The notes: generated by a model from the letters alone, not told the origin. A DNA stretch of 50,206 nucleotides from Devosia sp. 66-14 (GCA_001899085.1 MKVB01000002.1:58219-108424), one strand, 5' to 3'; shown: positions 8,641 through 18,173, counted from the first letter of the stretch. A program made the numbers and translations.

Positions 8641-11600
8641 AACGGGTTCTCGCCACCGGCATGATGCTTGGTTTCGGCCTCGTGGCCGCCATGCCGCTCG
8701 TCGCGCAGGACCAGGCGCAGATGACCGCCGAGCAGCAGAAGGATTGGTTCGTCGGGTTCGTCGAAGGGCAGCTGTCGACGCCGGACCGGCAGATCCGCAT
8801 CTCCAATATCGATGGCGCGCTGTCTTCGACCGCCTCGATCCGCGAGGTCACCATCTCCGACAAGGAGGGGGTGTGGCTCAGGGTCAACAATGCGGCGATC
8901 GACTGGGACCAGGGGGCGCTGTTTACCGGTCGGCTGCTGGTCCGCGCGCTCACCGCCGACAGCATCGAGTATCTGCGCAACGCCATTCCGAGCGGCGATC
9001 CCAACCTGCCGGCGCCGGAAGCGGCGCCGCTGGCCATCCCGGATTTTCCGGTGGCGATCCAGCTCGACAAGCTCAGCGTACCCAAGGTGACGTTCGGCGA
9101 GAACGTCTTCGGGCTCGGCTCGGAGATCTCGGTCGACGGCAAGTTCCGGCTGGAAGGCGGTTCGCTCGATACCGCGCTCAATATCGTCCGACTCGACGGG
9201 CCGGGTGGCAAGCTCGACGTCGCCGTCGGCTACAAGAAGGCCGATAACAGCATCGATGTCGGCGTGACGCTGACCGAGCCGCCCAACGGCATCCTCGCCA
9301 ACCTCCTCAACATCGAGGGCAAGCCCGAGATGGCGCTGGCGGTCAACGGCTCCGGCCCGGTCGCCGATCTCAGGACCACGATGACGCTCGATGCGGGCGG
9401 CCAACGAGCCCTCGAAGGGCTGGCAACCATCGTGCAGAAGCCCGAGGGCATGGCGGTCGACGCCGATCTCGGCGGACCGATCGGCATGCTGGTGGCGCCT
9501 GCCTACCAGCCGTTCTTCGGCGCCCAGACCTCGCTCAAGGCCACCGCGCTGGTCCGTTCGGCCGGCGGCGTCGAGATTTCGGGGTTGAAGCTCAGCGGCG
9601 GGCAACTGGGGCTCGAGGCCTCGGCTGCGACCACGGCGGATGGCTTCCTCGGCCGTCTCAACCTCGCGGCAACCATCGCCGACCCCTCGGGCGACCGCGT
9701 CATCCTGCCGGTGCCGGGCGCTGCGACGAGCATCGAGCGCGCCACGCTGAAGGTGGATTTCGGCGGCGCCGGCAGCGACGACTGGTCAGCCGACCTCGTC
9801 GCCAACGGTTTTGCCAATGGCGGGCTCAAGGCGAACGAGGTGACGCTGCGTGGGAACGGCATCGCCAGCAATCTGGATAGCCCGGCAAACCGCCGGCTGA
9901 CCTTCAACGCCGACGGCATGGTCCAGGGCATCGCGTCCGACGATGCCGACGTGCAGGCCGCGCTGGGCGACAGCGCCGGGCTCGGGCTCGCCGGGCTGTG
10001 GAACGCGGGCGAACCGCTGCAGCTGGCGCAGTTCCGCCTGGTCGGCAAGGCGCTGAGCCTCGGCGCCGCCGGCAAGATCGACGACAATGTGTTCGACGGG
10101 CAGGTGGCGATCGAGACCAGCTCGATCGCGCCGTTCTCGGGCGTCGCCGGGCGCGACCTCGATGGCGCCATGCACCTCACAGCCACCGGCACGGTCAGCC
10201 CGCTGATCGGCGGCTTCAACCTGAAGCTCGACGGCACGGCAGACAACCTCGCGCTCTCGGAGCCGGCGCTCGACCAGGTGCTCGAGGGTACGGTGAAGCT
10301 CAGCGGCCGCGTGGCGCGCACCGCCGCGGGGCTCGAGGCGGAGGCGTTCCGCATCGCCAACGACAATGTGCAGATCGCCGCCGACGGAACCTTCGCCACC
10401 GGCGCCGCGGACTTCACCTTCAACGCTGCCCTTGCCGATCTGGCGCTGGTCTCGGACCAGGCCAAGGGAGCGCTGACGCTCACAGGTACTGCCAAGGGCA
10501 AGGGCGTCATCGCGCTCGATGTTGCGGCCAAGGTGCCGAGCGGTGCGCTGGCGGGCAAGACGCTGTCGGAGGCGGCATTCGGCTTTACCGGGCAGTTGGC
10601 CGAGGACGGCACGCTGACCGGCCAGCTCAAGGGAGATGCGTTCCTCGAGCGGTTCCGCGTCGCGCTGGGCGGCGATGTGGCAGTCAACGCCACGACCAAA
10701 CGGCTCAGCGGATTGCGCTTCGAGGCTGGGCCGACCCTGATCAGCGGCGACGTGGTGCAGGACGGCCAGGGATTGCTGACCGGCACGCTGAAGCTTGCCT
10801 CGCCCAACATCACCACGGCGGCGGCACTGTTGCTGGTCGACGCCACCGGCAGCGTCGATGCCACGATCGCGCTGGTGCCCAATGACGGCAAGCAGAGCGC
10901 CGAGATTTCCGGTTCGGTTGCCAAGCTCGCCGCCAATGATGTCTCGATCGGCGCCGCGACCATCCAGGCCTCGGTGTCCGATCTGTTCGGCGTGCCGGCC
11001 ATCGATGGCTCGGTGAACGGCCGGGCCATCGCAGCCGGCGGCATCACCGTCGATACGCTCGATGCCCGCGCCTCGCGAACCGGCGACGCTACGGCGTTCG
11101 ATGCGACGGCGGCGCTGGCCAACCGCACCAACGTGGCGCTGGCCGGCAACCTCGCGCCGCTCGACAAAGGCTATCGGCTGGCACTCGATCGGGCCGAACT
11201 GACCCAGGGGCAGCTGCGGGCGCGGCTGGCGCAGCCGACGGCGGTGGCGATATCAGGCGATACGGTAAGCCTCGACGCGGTGCAGTTCGATGTCGGCGGC
11301 GGCCGCATCTCGGCCACCGGCAGCGCCGGCTCGAAGCTCGATATCGCGCTCGAGGTCAGTGCGCTGCCGCTGTCGATCGCCAATGCCATCGCCCCGGACC
11401 TCGGCCTTGCCGGCACGCTCAACGGCAGCGGCCGGATCACAGGTTCAGCCAGCGATCCAAGCGCCAGCTTCACCATTGCCGGCTCCGGCGTTTCGGCGGC
11501 GGCGATCAGCGAATTCGGCATTACGCCGATGCAGTTTTCGGCGCGTGGCAGTTACGCCAGGCAGAGCGTCACCCTCGAAAGTGCGTCGGCGCAGGGCGCG

Positions 11601-12950
11601 GGCGGCTTGCAGCTCAGCGCCAGCGGTCGCGTGCCGTTCAACGGACGCGGGCTTGCCGTCGATGTGCAGGGCTCGGCGCCGCTGGCGCTCGGCAACCGCT
11701 TCGTCGCTGACCGGGGCGGTCAGCTCAGCGGTACCGCCAACCTCAATGCGCGGGTCACCGGCAGCCTCAGCGCCCCGCAATTCTCCGGCACGGTTTCGAC
11801 CAGCGGTTCGGGCTATATCGATCCGGCGCTGAACCTCAGGCTGGTCGACATCACCGGCCGTGCCAGCCTCGGCGGCAACCGTATCACTATCGACAGCCTG
11901 ACCGCCGGCCTTGCCACCGGCGGGTCGCTGTCGGTCGGCGGCTCGGTGGGGCTCGGCGCCGGCAACCCGGCCGATATCGCGCTGCGGCTCAACTCGGCCC
12001 GCTATGCCGACGGCAACCTGTTCGTCGCCACCGTTTCGGGCGACCTGGCGCTAAAGGGCCGGCTCGACGCCAGCCCGACGCTGTCCGGCAATGTTATGAT
12101 CGAGAAGGCCGACATCACCATCCCGGATTCACTCGGCGGCGCCGGTACGCTGATCGACGCCAAGCATGTGCATGCGCCCAAGCCGGTCCTCGTAACGCTG
12201 AAGCGCGCCGCCGTCACGCCGTCAGGGGCGCCGATGCCGCAACGGCGTCCCTCGGTGGTGCAGCTCGACGTCACGGTGAGCGCTCCCAACCAGATCTTTG
12301 TGCGTGGCCGCGGCCTCGATGCCGAGGTCGGCGGTTCAGTGCGGCTCACCGGCTCGGTCAACGACATCCGCCCGGTCGGCGGCTTCCAGCTCAATCGCGG
12401 GCGGCTGGCCATCCTCGGGCAGCGCGTCACATTCGAAGAGGGTTCGGTGACGCTGGTCGGCGATCTCGACCCGTTCCTCGATTTCACTGCACGCACCGAA
12501 GGCGACGGCATCACGGTATTCGTCAATGTCACCGGCCGCGTCTCCGCGCTCGATATCGGTTTCAGCTCCAACCCGGCATTGCCGGAGGACGAAGTGCTGT
12601 CGCGGCTGCTGTTCAAGCGCTCGATGGGTGAATTGACGCCGATCCAGCTGGCCAAGCTCGCCGGCGCCGCGGCGGAGCTGGCGGGCGGCGGCGGTGGCTC
12701 GCTGGTCGACTCGCTGCGCGCCAAGGCCGGTCTCGACGATCTCGACGTCGTCACCAACGAAGATGGCAGTCTCGCAGTGCAGGCGGGTGCCTACCTGCAG
12801 GACAATATCTATCTGGGTGTCCAGGCCGGCGCCGACGGCAACTCGCGGGTGACCGTCAACCTCGACGTCACCAAGGATATCCGCGCCAAGGTCTCGACGG
12901 GGACCGACGGGGATTCGAGTTTCGGCGTGTTCTACGAGAGCGACTACTAG
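8637..12950 (+). CDS. tamB: TamB, translocation and assembly module inner-membrane component (AsmA-like, DUF490)
   Basis: 1437 residues, typical length. The start is TTG at 8637, whose TTGA overlaps the tamA stop; it gives a classical N-terminus LKRVLATGMMLGFGLVAAMPLVAQ, a signal anchor. Most of the protein is a long run of repeated beta strands of the bridge-like lipid-transport superfamily (GxLxLxGxAxxL patterns), expected to span the periplasm as a hydrophobic groove. The C-terminal ~350 residues carry the conserved TamB domain (VGGSVRLTGSVNDIRPVGG, then LGQRVTFEEGSVTLVGDLDPFLDFTA, and EVLSRLLFKRSMGELTPIQLAKLAGAAAEL near 1320-1350), ending in Tyr as usual for docking on TamA. It forms an operon with tamA. 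Confidence 0.95.
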   Translation: MKRVLATGMMLGFGLVAAMPLVAQDQAQMTAEQQKDWFVGFVEGQLSTPDRQIRISNIDGALSSTASIREVTISDKEGVWLRVNNAAIDWDQGALFTGRLLVRALTADSIEYLRNAIPSGDPNLPAPEAAPLAIPDFPVAIQLDKLSVPKVTFGENVFGLGSEISVDGKFRLEGGSLDTALNIVRLDGPGGKLDVAVGYKKADNSIDVGVTLTEPPNGILANLLNIEGKPEMALAVNGSGPVADLRTTMTLDAGGQRALEGLATIVQKPEGMAVDADLGGPIGMLVAPAYQPFFGAQTSLKATALVRSAGGVEISGLKLSGGQLGLEASAATTADGFLGRLNLAATIADPSGDRVILPVPGAATSIERATLKVDFGGAGSDDWSADLVANGFANGGLKANEVTLRGNGIASNLDSPANRRLTFNADGMVQGIASDDADVQAALGDSAGLGLAGLWNAGEPLQLAQFRLVGKALSLGAAGKIDDNVFDGQVAIETSSIAPFSGVAGRDLDGAMHLTATGTVSPLIGGFNLKLDGTADNLALSEPALDQVLEGTVKLSGRVARTAAGLEAEAFRIANDNVQIAADGTFATGAADFTFNAALADLALVSDQAKGALTLTGTAKGKGVIALDVAAKVPSGALAGKTLSEAAFGFTGQLAEDGTLTGQLKGDAFLERFRVALGGDVAVNATTKRLSGLRFEAGPTLISGDVVQDGQGLLTGTLKLASPNITTAAALLLVDATGSVDATIALVPNDGKQSAEISGSVAKLAANDVSIGAATIQASVSDLFGVPAIDGSVNGRAIAAGGITVDTLDARASRTGDATAFDATAALANRTNVALAGNLAPLDKGYRLALDRAELTQGQLRARLAQPTAVAISGDTVSLDAVQFDVGGGRISATGSAGSKLDIALEVSALPLSIANAIAPDLGLAGTLNGSGRITGSASDPSASFTIAGSGVSAAAISEFGITPMQFSARGSYARQSVTLESASAQGAGGLQLSASGRVPFNGRGLAVDVQGSAPLALGNRFVADRGGQLSGTANLNARVTGSLSAPQFSGTVSTSGSGYIDPALNLRLVDITGRASLGGNRITIDSLTAGLATGGSLSVGGSVGLGAGNPADIALRLNSARYADGNLFVATVSGDLALKGRLDASPTLSGNVMIEKADITIPDSLGGAGTLIDAKHVHAPKPVLVTLKRAAVTPSGAPMPQRRPSVVQLDVTVSAPNQIFVRGRGLDAEVGGSVRLTGSVNDIRPVGGFQLNRGRLAILGQRVTFEEGSVTLVGDLDPFLDFTARTEGDGITVFVNVTGRVSALDIGFSSNPALPEDEVLSRLLFKRSMGELTPIQLAKLAGAAAELAGGGGGSLVDSLRAKAGLDDLDVVTNEDGSLAVQAGAYLQDNIYLGVQAGADGNSRVTVNLDVTKDIRAKVSTGTDGDSSFGVFYESDY

Positions 12951-12970
12951 ACGGCTCGCTCTGCGCTTGC

Positions 12971-13090
12971 GGCCCCACCCCCTCCCCGGCCTCCCCCATC
13001 AAGGGGGAGGTGTGGGCCGGTGGGTTTGGGGAGATTCTGCTACAAGCACCGAACGGCACCTCCCCCTTGTGGGGGAGGTTGGGAGTGGGC
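12971..13090. repeat. CT-rich palindromic repeat, copy 2
   Basis: Starts GGCCCCACCCCCTCCCCGGC and contains two facing CCTCCCCC-AAGGGGGAGG hairpins about 75 bases apart. Its reverse complement closely matches the copy at 24781-24900, so the same element is present in both orientations. It directly follows tamB. Confidence 0.85.
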
Positions 13091-13181
13091 ACACGCATCG
13101 GCGCACGCGGCCAACTCGCCTGAGGTACGTGCCCAAGCAACTCCACCAAAGTCGAAGCAAACACTAACATGTCAGCGCTTG

Positions 13182-13195
13182 CGCAAACGTTTGCG
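13182..13195. promoter_or_regulatory. LacI-family operator, perfect 14-bp palindrome
   Basis: CGCAAACGTTTGCG, 73 bases before the ATG of the binding-protein gene. The central CG with flanking AAA/TTT is the standard LacI/GalR-family operator pattern. Overlapping TTGCGCAA (13179-13186) may widen the site. The LacI-type gene at 16920 in the same operon is the obvious ligand, giving auto-regulation. Confidence 0.75.
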
Positions 13196-13267
13196 AGCAA
13201 GTAGCCTCCGTTTGCCCGCGGATGAGGTCAAACAACCCGCGCCGGGCACTCAGAGGAGGATAGATTC

Positions 13268-14215
13268 ATGGATAGACGCAGTTTCCTGTGGTCTTCGGTG
13301 GCGCTGGGTGCGCTCGCCGTTGCTGCTCCTAGTGCCTTCGCGCAGGACAAGCTGACCATCCTGGGCTCGGTGCCCAGTCTCGGCTTCCCGTTCTTCGTGC
13401 ATATGCTGAACCAGATCAAAGCAGAGGCTGAGGCGCAGGGCGTCAATATCATCGAGAGCGACGGCCAGAACTCGGCGCCCAAGCAGACGGCCGATATCGA
13501 GGCGGCGATCGTCCAGAAGGTCAACGCCATCGTCATCTCGCCGCTCGACGTCAATGCGCTGGCGCCGGCGATCGAGCAGGCGGTGCAGGCCGGCGTGCCG
13601 GTGGTGACCATCGACCGTCGCGTCGACGGGGTCGAGGGCATCCTTGCCCATGTCGGCGCCGACAACGTCAAGGGCGGCGAGGCGGAAGCCCAGGCGCTGG
13701 TCGATGCCTTTCCCAACGGCGCCAAGATCTTCCACCTGCAGGGCCAGCCCGGCGCCGGCCCGGCGATCGATCGCAACAAGGGCGTGCACAACGTCATCGA
13801 CCCGATCAAGGACAAGTATCAGATCATCTTCGAGCAGACCGCCAACTTCGCCCGTGCCGAAGCCCTGTCGGTCACCGAGGCGGGCCTTGCCGCCAACGGC
13901 AAGCCCGATGCGATCATCTGCGCCAATGACGACATGGCGCTCGGCGCCATCGAGGCCTGTGCCGCCCGCGGCTTCACCGATGTGAAGATCTATGGCTTCG
14001 ACGCCCTGCCCGAAGCGCTGGTCGCGGTGCGTGACGGCACGCTAGCCGGCACCGTCGAGCAGTTCCCGGGCGAGCAGTCGCGCACTGCGGTCCGCATCGC
14101 GGTGGCTTATGCCAAAGACAAGACCGAGCCGGCCGAGAAGCTGGTGCTGCTGACCCCGGTGGTCATCGGCAAGGACAATCTCGACAAGGCCGAGCGCATC
14201 GGCGAAGCCGGGTAA
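13268..14215 (+). CDS. Sugar ABC transporter periplasmic binding protein (RbsB type)
   Basis: 315 residues. The leader MDRRSFLWSSVALGALAVAAPSAFA carries RRSFL, close to the twin-arginine motif, so Tat export is possible; cleavage is expected before QDK. The mature part is a type I periplasmic binding protein (LGSVPSLGFPFFVHMLNQI; VNAIVISPLDVNALAPAI; CANDDMALGAIEA; IYGFDA), the family binding ribose, galactose, autoinducer-2 or similar sugars and polyols. A strong ribosome site (GAGGAGGAT) precedes the ATG. It opens the transporter operon and is followed by palindromic sequence before the ATPase gene, which fits higher expression of the binding protein. The specific sugar is not clear from sequence. 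Confidence 0.92.
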   Translation: MDRRSFLWSSVALGALAVAAPSAFAQDKLTILGSVPSLGFPFFVHMLNQIKAEAEAQGVNIIESDGQNSAPKQTADIEAAIVQKVNAIVISPLDVNALAPAIEQAVQAGVPVVTIDRRVDGVEGILAHVGADNVKGGEAEAQALVDAFPNGAKIFHLQGQPGAGPAIDRNKGVHNVIDPIKDKYQIIFEQTANFARAEALSVTEAGLAANGKPDAIICANDDMALGAIEACAARGFTDVKIYGFDALPEALVAVRDGTLAGTVEQFPGEQSRTAVRIAVAYAKDKTEPAEKLVLLTPVVIGKDNLDKAERIGEAG

Positions 14216-14229
14216 AGCTCCTCCCGCCA

Positions 14230-14284
14230 ACTGGCGCGCCAGTGGTCCGATGTGCAAGCATCGCGGTCGCTGGTGCGCCAGTGG
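14230..14284 (+). repeat. Paired intercistronic palindromes
   Basis: ACTGGCGCGCCAGT (14230-14243, perfect) and a second similar unit, CTGGTGCGCCAG with trailing TGG (about 14270-14284), lie in the 93-base gap between the binding-protein and ATPase genes. Hairpins here could protect the upstream transcript or reduce downstream expression; this is inference. Confidence 0.55.
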
Positions 14285-14308
14285 CATTCAACCATCCGGA
14301 GGGGACCG

Positions 14309-15883
14309 ATGGCTGCAGTTGCCGCCGCGGAACAACTTGCGCCGCCGCTGCTCGAAGTGGTCGGTGTCTCCAAGCATTTTGCCGGCGTGATCGCCCTGAA
14401 CGACGTTTCGCTCGATGTGCGGCGCGGAGAAATTCTCGGGCTGCTCGGCGAGAACGGCGCGGGCAAGTCGACGCTGCTGAAGATTCTGTCCGGGGCGCAG
14501 CCGCCGACCAGCGGGCGCATCGTGTTCGATGGCGCCGAGTATCGGCCGCAGAGCCCCGACGCCGCCAAGCGCGCCGGCATCGTCACCATCTACCAGGAAT
14601 TGAGCCTGATCCCGACGCTGTCGGTGGCCGAGAACATTTTCATCGGCCGCGCGCCGCTGGGGGCCTTCGGCATCATCGACTGGCGACGGATGCGACGCGA
14701 GACCACCGGGATCATCGCCCGAGTGGGGCTCGGCATCGACCCCGACACGCCGGTTTCGGCGCTGTCGGTGGCCGAGCAGCAACTGGTGGAAATCGCCCGG
14801 GCATTGTCGCTCGAGAGCCGGCTGATCATCATGGACGAGCCGACCTCGGCGCTGACCGAGACCGAGGTCAGCCAGCTACTGCGGATCATGACGCAGCTGC
14901 GCGCCGAGGGCGTCGCCATCATGTTCGTGACGCACCGGCTGGAGGAAGCTTCGGCGATCTGCGATCGCATGACGGTGCTGCGCGACGGGCGGCTCGCCGG
15001 CCATCTCAACCGCGAGGACAAGCCGATACCGATTCATGAGATCATCGAGAAGATGGTGGGGCGGGCGGCGTCGGAACTCTATGCCCGGCCCACACAGCGC
15101 AACGCCGCCGGCGCGGTGCGGCTCAGCGTCAGGGGGCTGCGCACGGTGCGCGACCCCGAAGCGCCGCATGCCATCGTGCTCGACGGCGTCGACATCGATC
15201 TCAAGGCCGGCGAGATCCTTGGCGTGGCCGGGCTGGTCGGTTCCGGCCGCACCGAGCTGGCGCGAGCGATTTTCGGAGCCGACCGGATCGCTGCGGGCAC
15301 GGTGACGCTCGACGGGCAGCCGATCGCCCCGGCCTCGCCGGCCGACGCGATCGAGCTGGGCATCGGGCTCGTGCCGGAGGATCGCAAGCACCAGGCGATC
15401 TTCGCCATGCTGGGCATCCTGCAGAATTTCTCGGTGGCGGCGCTGAGAGCCTATTCCAACGGGCTCGGGCTGATGGCCGAAGGCCGGGAGCGGGTGGCGC
15501 TGGCCGAATACAAGAAGGCGCTGTCGATCCGCATGGCGTCGCCGGAACAATCGATCGACGGGCTGTCGGGCGGCAACCAGCAGAAGGTGATCCTCGCCCG
15601 CTGGCTGGCGCGTGACCCGAAAGTGCTGATCGTCGACGAGCCGACGCGCGGCGTCGATGTCGGGGCCAAGGCGGAAGTGCACCAGATCCTGGTGCAACTG
15701 GCGGCGCGCGGCATCGCGGTGATGGTGATCTCATCCGAGCTGCCCGAGGTGCTGGCGGTGAGCGACCGGATCGTCACCATGCGGCAGGGACGGATCACCG
15801 GCGAGATGCCGGCCGTCGAGGCAACCGAAGAAAAACTGATGGCGCTGATGGCGCTCGACCAGCGGCAGGGGGAGACCAGATGA
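14309..15883 (+). CDS. Sugar ABC transporter ATP-binding protein, two NBDs (RbsA/MglA type)
   Basis: 524 residues from the ATG at 14309, preceded by GGAGGGG (14298-14304). The open frame reaches back to 14252 but lacks a ribosome site there. First ATPase domain: Walker A GENGAGKST at 47-55, signature-like LSVAEQQLVEIARAL, Walker B LIIMDEPTSAL. Second domain: degenerate Walker A GLVGSGRTE, signature LSGGNQQKVILARWL and Walker B VLIVDEPTRGVDVGAK. This is the layout of the carbohydrate uptake CUT2 class, where one polypeptide provides both nucleotide-binding sites. It energises the permease encoded next, whose ATG overlaps its stop. Confidence 0.95.
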   Translation: MAAVAAAEQLAPPLLEVVGVSKHFAGVIALNDVSLDVRRGEILGLLGENGAGKSTLLKILSGAQPPTSGRIVFDGAEYRPQSPDAAKRAGIVTIYQELSLIPTLSVAENIFIGRAPLGAFGIIDWRRMRRETTGIIARVGLGIDPDTPVSALSVAEQQLVEIARALSLESRLIIMDEPTSALTETEVSQLLRIMTQLRAEGVAIMFVTHRLEEASAICDRMTVLRDGRLAGHLNREDKPIPIHEIIEKMVGRAASELYARPTQRNAAGAVRLSVRGLRTVRDPEAPHAIVLDGVDIDLKAGEILGVAGLVGSGRTELARAIFGADRIAAGTVTLDGQPIAPASPADAIELGIGLVPEDRKHQAIFAMLGILQNFSVAALRAYSNGLGLMAEGRERVALAEYKKALSIRMASPEQSIDGLSGGNQQKVILARWLARDPKVLIVDEPTRGVDVGAKAEVHQILVQLAARGIAVMVISSELPEVLAVSDRIVTMRQGRITGEMPAVEATEEKLMALMALDQRQGETR

Positions 15884-16896
15884 CGACGACAACCGAACCC
15901 GCCGAAAAGAAGGGGCCGAATACCTTCGGTATCCTCAAGCGCTTCGGGCCGCTGCTGTTCCTGTTGGCGCTGGTGGTGGTGTTCACGGCGCTGAAGCCGA
16001 GCTTCATCGACCCGATCAACGTCTTCAACATCCTCAGGCAGATCTCGATCACCGGGCTGATCGCGCTGGGGATGACCTTCGTCATCCTTACCGCCGGCAT
16101 CGACTTGAGCGTCGGTTCGCTCCTCGCCTTCTGTGGCATGGTCGCGGCGGTGGTGGCGAAAGGCGGCACGGCCAACTCTATGTCGCTCTCCGCCGGCGGC
16201 GGCCAGGGTTTCGGCTGGTTCGCGGCCTTACTGGCGGCAGTGATCGTCGGCTCGGTCGCCGGCGGCGTGCAGGGGCTGGCGATTACCCGGCTGAAGGTGC
16301 CGCCCTTCGTCGTGACCCTGGGTGGGCTCACCATCTTCCGCGGGCTGACGCTGACGCTCTCGAATGGCGGGCCGATCTCGGGGTTCGATGCCTCGATGCG
16401 CTGGTTCGGCACCGGGCTGGTCGGGCCGGTGCCGGTGCCGGTGATCATCTTCGCCGTGGCGGCGCTGCTCTGCCACCTGGTGCTGCGCTACACCCGTTAC
16501 GGGCGGGCAGTTTATGCGGTGGGCGGCAATGCCGAGGCGGCGCGGCTCTCGGGCCTGCGCGTCGATCGCATCCTCATTTCGGTCTACATTATCGTCGGGT
16601 TCTTTGCCGGCCTCGCGGCGTTCGTGCTTTCGGCGCGGCTCAATTCGTCCGAGGCGGTGGCCGGTATCGGCTACGAGCTGACGGTGATCTCGGCTGTGGT
16701 GATCGGCGGCACTTCGCTGTTCGGCGGCATCGGCAGCGTCGGCGGCACGGTGGTGGGCGCGGCTCTGATCGGGGTGCTGCAGAACGGCTTGCAGTTCAAC
16801 AATGTCTCGTCCTACACGCAGTCCATCGTCATCGGCCTGATCCTGATCGTCGCCGTGGCCTTCGACCGCTGGCTCAAGTCGAGGTCGCGCAGCTAG
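15880..16896 (+). CDS. Sugar ABC transporter permease (RbsC type)
   Basis: 338 residues with about eight to ten hydrophobic segments. Family marks are FITLALGMTFVILTAGIDLSVGS-like text at about 62-85 (here ITGLIALGMTFVILTAGIDLSVGS), VPPFVVTLGGLTIFRGLTL, TRYGRAVYAVGGNAEAARLSGL and the final VIGGTSLFGGIGSVGGTVVGA. It forms the inner-membrane channel of the CUT2-type transporter with the ATPase upstream; its ATGA start overlaps that gene. The N-terminal ~25 residues are charged and cytoplasmic. A 23-base gap separates it from the regulator gene. Confidence 0.94.
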   Translation: MTTTTEPAEKKGPNTFGILKRFGPLLFLLALVVVFTALKPSFIDPINVFNILRQISITGLIALGMTFVILTAGIDLSVGSLLAFCGMVAAVVAKGGTANSMSLSAGGGQGFGWFAALLAAVIVGSVAGGVQGLAITRLKVPPFVVTLGGLTIFRGLTLTLSNGGPISGFDASMRWFGTGLVGPVPVPVIIFAVAALLCHLVLRYTRYGRAVYAVGGNAEAARLSGLRVDRILISVYIIVGFFAGLAAFVLSARLNSSEAVAGIGYELTVISAVVIGGTSLFGGIGSVGGTVVGAALIGVLQNGLQFNNVSSYTQSIVIGLILIVAVAFDRWLKSRSRS

Positions 16897-16919
16897 AGGA
16901 CGGTACCCCGGGAGCCGCA

Positions 16920-17924
16920 ATGGTCACCATAAAGGACGTTGCCAAACGTGCGAACGTCTCGTTCACGACCGTCTCCCATGTGATCAACAAGACCCGGCCG
17001 GTGAGCGAGGACGCTGCCCGCCGGGTCAATGCCGCGATCGCCGATCTCGGTTATTTCCCGTCCGACGTCGCCCGGGCTCTGCAGTCGAGCCGCACGCGGA
17101 CCATCGGGATGATCGTCACCACCACCTCGAACCCGTTTTTCGGCGAGGTGATCCGCGGAGTGGAGCGGGCCTGCTTCAAGCACGGCTATACGCTGATGAT
17201 CTGCAACACCGACGACGTGGCGACCAACCTCGTCGCCTATATGCGGACGCTGTTCACCAAGCGGGTCGACGCCATGGTGGTGATGACCACCAATGCCAGC
17301 CCGGAATTCTTCCGCCGGCTGGGGCAGATCAAGCGGGTGCCGGTGGTAGCGATCGACGCGCCGGCCGGTACCGTCGCCTCGGTGTTCTCCGACGACTCGC
17401 TGGAGGGTGGGCGGCTGGTGGGGGAGTATCTCGCTGCGGCGAAGTTCCGGCGCATTGTCTGCGTCTCCGGCCCGCAGAGCCATCCGCGCATGGCCGACCG
17501 TATCGCCGGGCTGACTGCCGGGCTCGGAGCGCATGGCATTGCGCTCGACGGCGACTGGCTGATCCGCACCGACCTGACCATGGATGGCGGGCTGAAGGCG
17601 GCGCGCGACCTGCTGGCGCGCCCCGGACCGCGGCCCGAAGTGATCTTTGCCCTCAGCGACATCATGGCGATCGGGCTGCTGCATGGGCTGCATGATGCGG
17701 GCGTCGATATCCCCGGCGAAATCTCGGTGGTCGGCTATGACGACATCGAGTCGGCGGCGCATTTCTTCCCGCCCCTGACCACGGTGCGCCAGCCGATCGC
17801 TGATATCGGTGCCAGCGCGGCGGAAGCGGCGATCAACCATCTCGATCGCGGCGTGCCGCTGCCGCGGAGCACGCAGCTCAAGCCCGAACTGATCTTCAGG
17901 CAGTCGGCGCGGCGGGTGGAGTGA
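16920..17924 (+). CDS. LacI-family transcriptional regulator of the sugar operon
   Basis: 334 residues. The N-terminal helix-turn-helix is textbook LacI: TIKDVAKRANVSFTTVSHVIN at 3-23, hinge helix near 45-55 (ARALQSSRT). The rest is a periplasmic-binding-protein-like ligand domain (GMIVTTTSNPFFGEVIRGVE; FALSDIMAIGLLHGL; ISVVGYDDIESAAHFFPPLTTVRQP). It most resembles RbsR-type repressors. It is the last gene of the transporter operon, so it probably binds the palindrome at 13182 and is released by the transported sugar or its phosphate. No sugar kinase or catabolic gene is attached to this operon. Confidence 0.94.
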   Translation: MVTIKDVAKRANVSFTTVSHVINKTRPVSEDAARRVNAAIADLGYFPSDVARALQSSRTRTIGMIVTTTSNPFFGEVIRGVERACFKHGYTLMICNTDDVATNLVAYMRTLFTKRVDAMVVMTTNASPEFFRRLGQIKRVPVVAIDAPAGTVASVFSDDSLEGGRLVGEYLAAAKFRRIVCVSGPQSHPRMADRIAGLTAGLGAHGIALDGDWLIRTDLTMDGGLKAARDLLARPGPRPEVIFALSDIMAIGLLHGLHDAGVDIPGEISVVGYDDIESAAHFFPPLTTVRQPIADIGASAAEAAINHLDRGVPLPRSTQLKPELIFRQSARRVE

Positions 17925-17980
17925 GCGGGGTCGAGTGCCCCATCGACCGGTGACCAGCAGACGGCGCGCTTCAAACTCGG

Positions 17981-18060
17981 TGTCATCCCTGCGAAAGCAG
18001 GGACCCATTCATCAGCTGGTGCGGGCGGTGAGTTGGGTCCCTGCTTTCGCAGGGATGACA
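17981..18060. repeat. Nested palindromic repeat (GTCATCCCTGCGAAAGCAGGGACCCA type), copy 1
   Basis: Two perfect 27-bp inverted arms (17981-18007 and 18034-18060) enclose a 26-base loop. Each arm contains its own hairpin CCCTGC-GAAA-GCAGGG. This matches the widespread alphaproteobacterial REP-like intergenic element. It lies between the LacI gene and ligD, and could end transcription of the sugar operon. Confidence 0.88.
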
Positions 18061-18173
18061 GCCGGTGGGTGGGCGCTACCGTAGCTCTGCTTCCACATTC
18101 TTCGAGGTGATACCCGGCGGCGACGTGAGCCAAGGCACTGCAACTCAATCGTGAAATGCTCTAGCTTCCCGGC

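Larger units (their letters stand above)
12951..13267. other. Intergenic region tamB - sugar ABC operon
   Basis: 317 bases. It holds the CT-rich repeat copy 2 (12971-13090) and the LacI-type operator (13182-13195). The rest must contain the promoter of the sugar transporter operon; no confident -35/-10 pair is seen. Confidence 0.7.

Noticed and set aside
9503-11167. 554-codon minus-strand open frame opposite tamB
   Set aside because: Ser/Ala/Pro-rich shadow frame caused by high G+C; tamB is intact across it.
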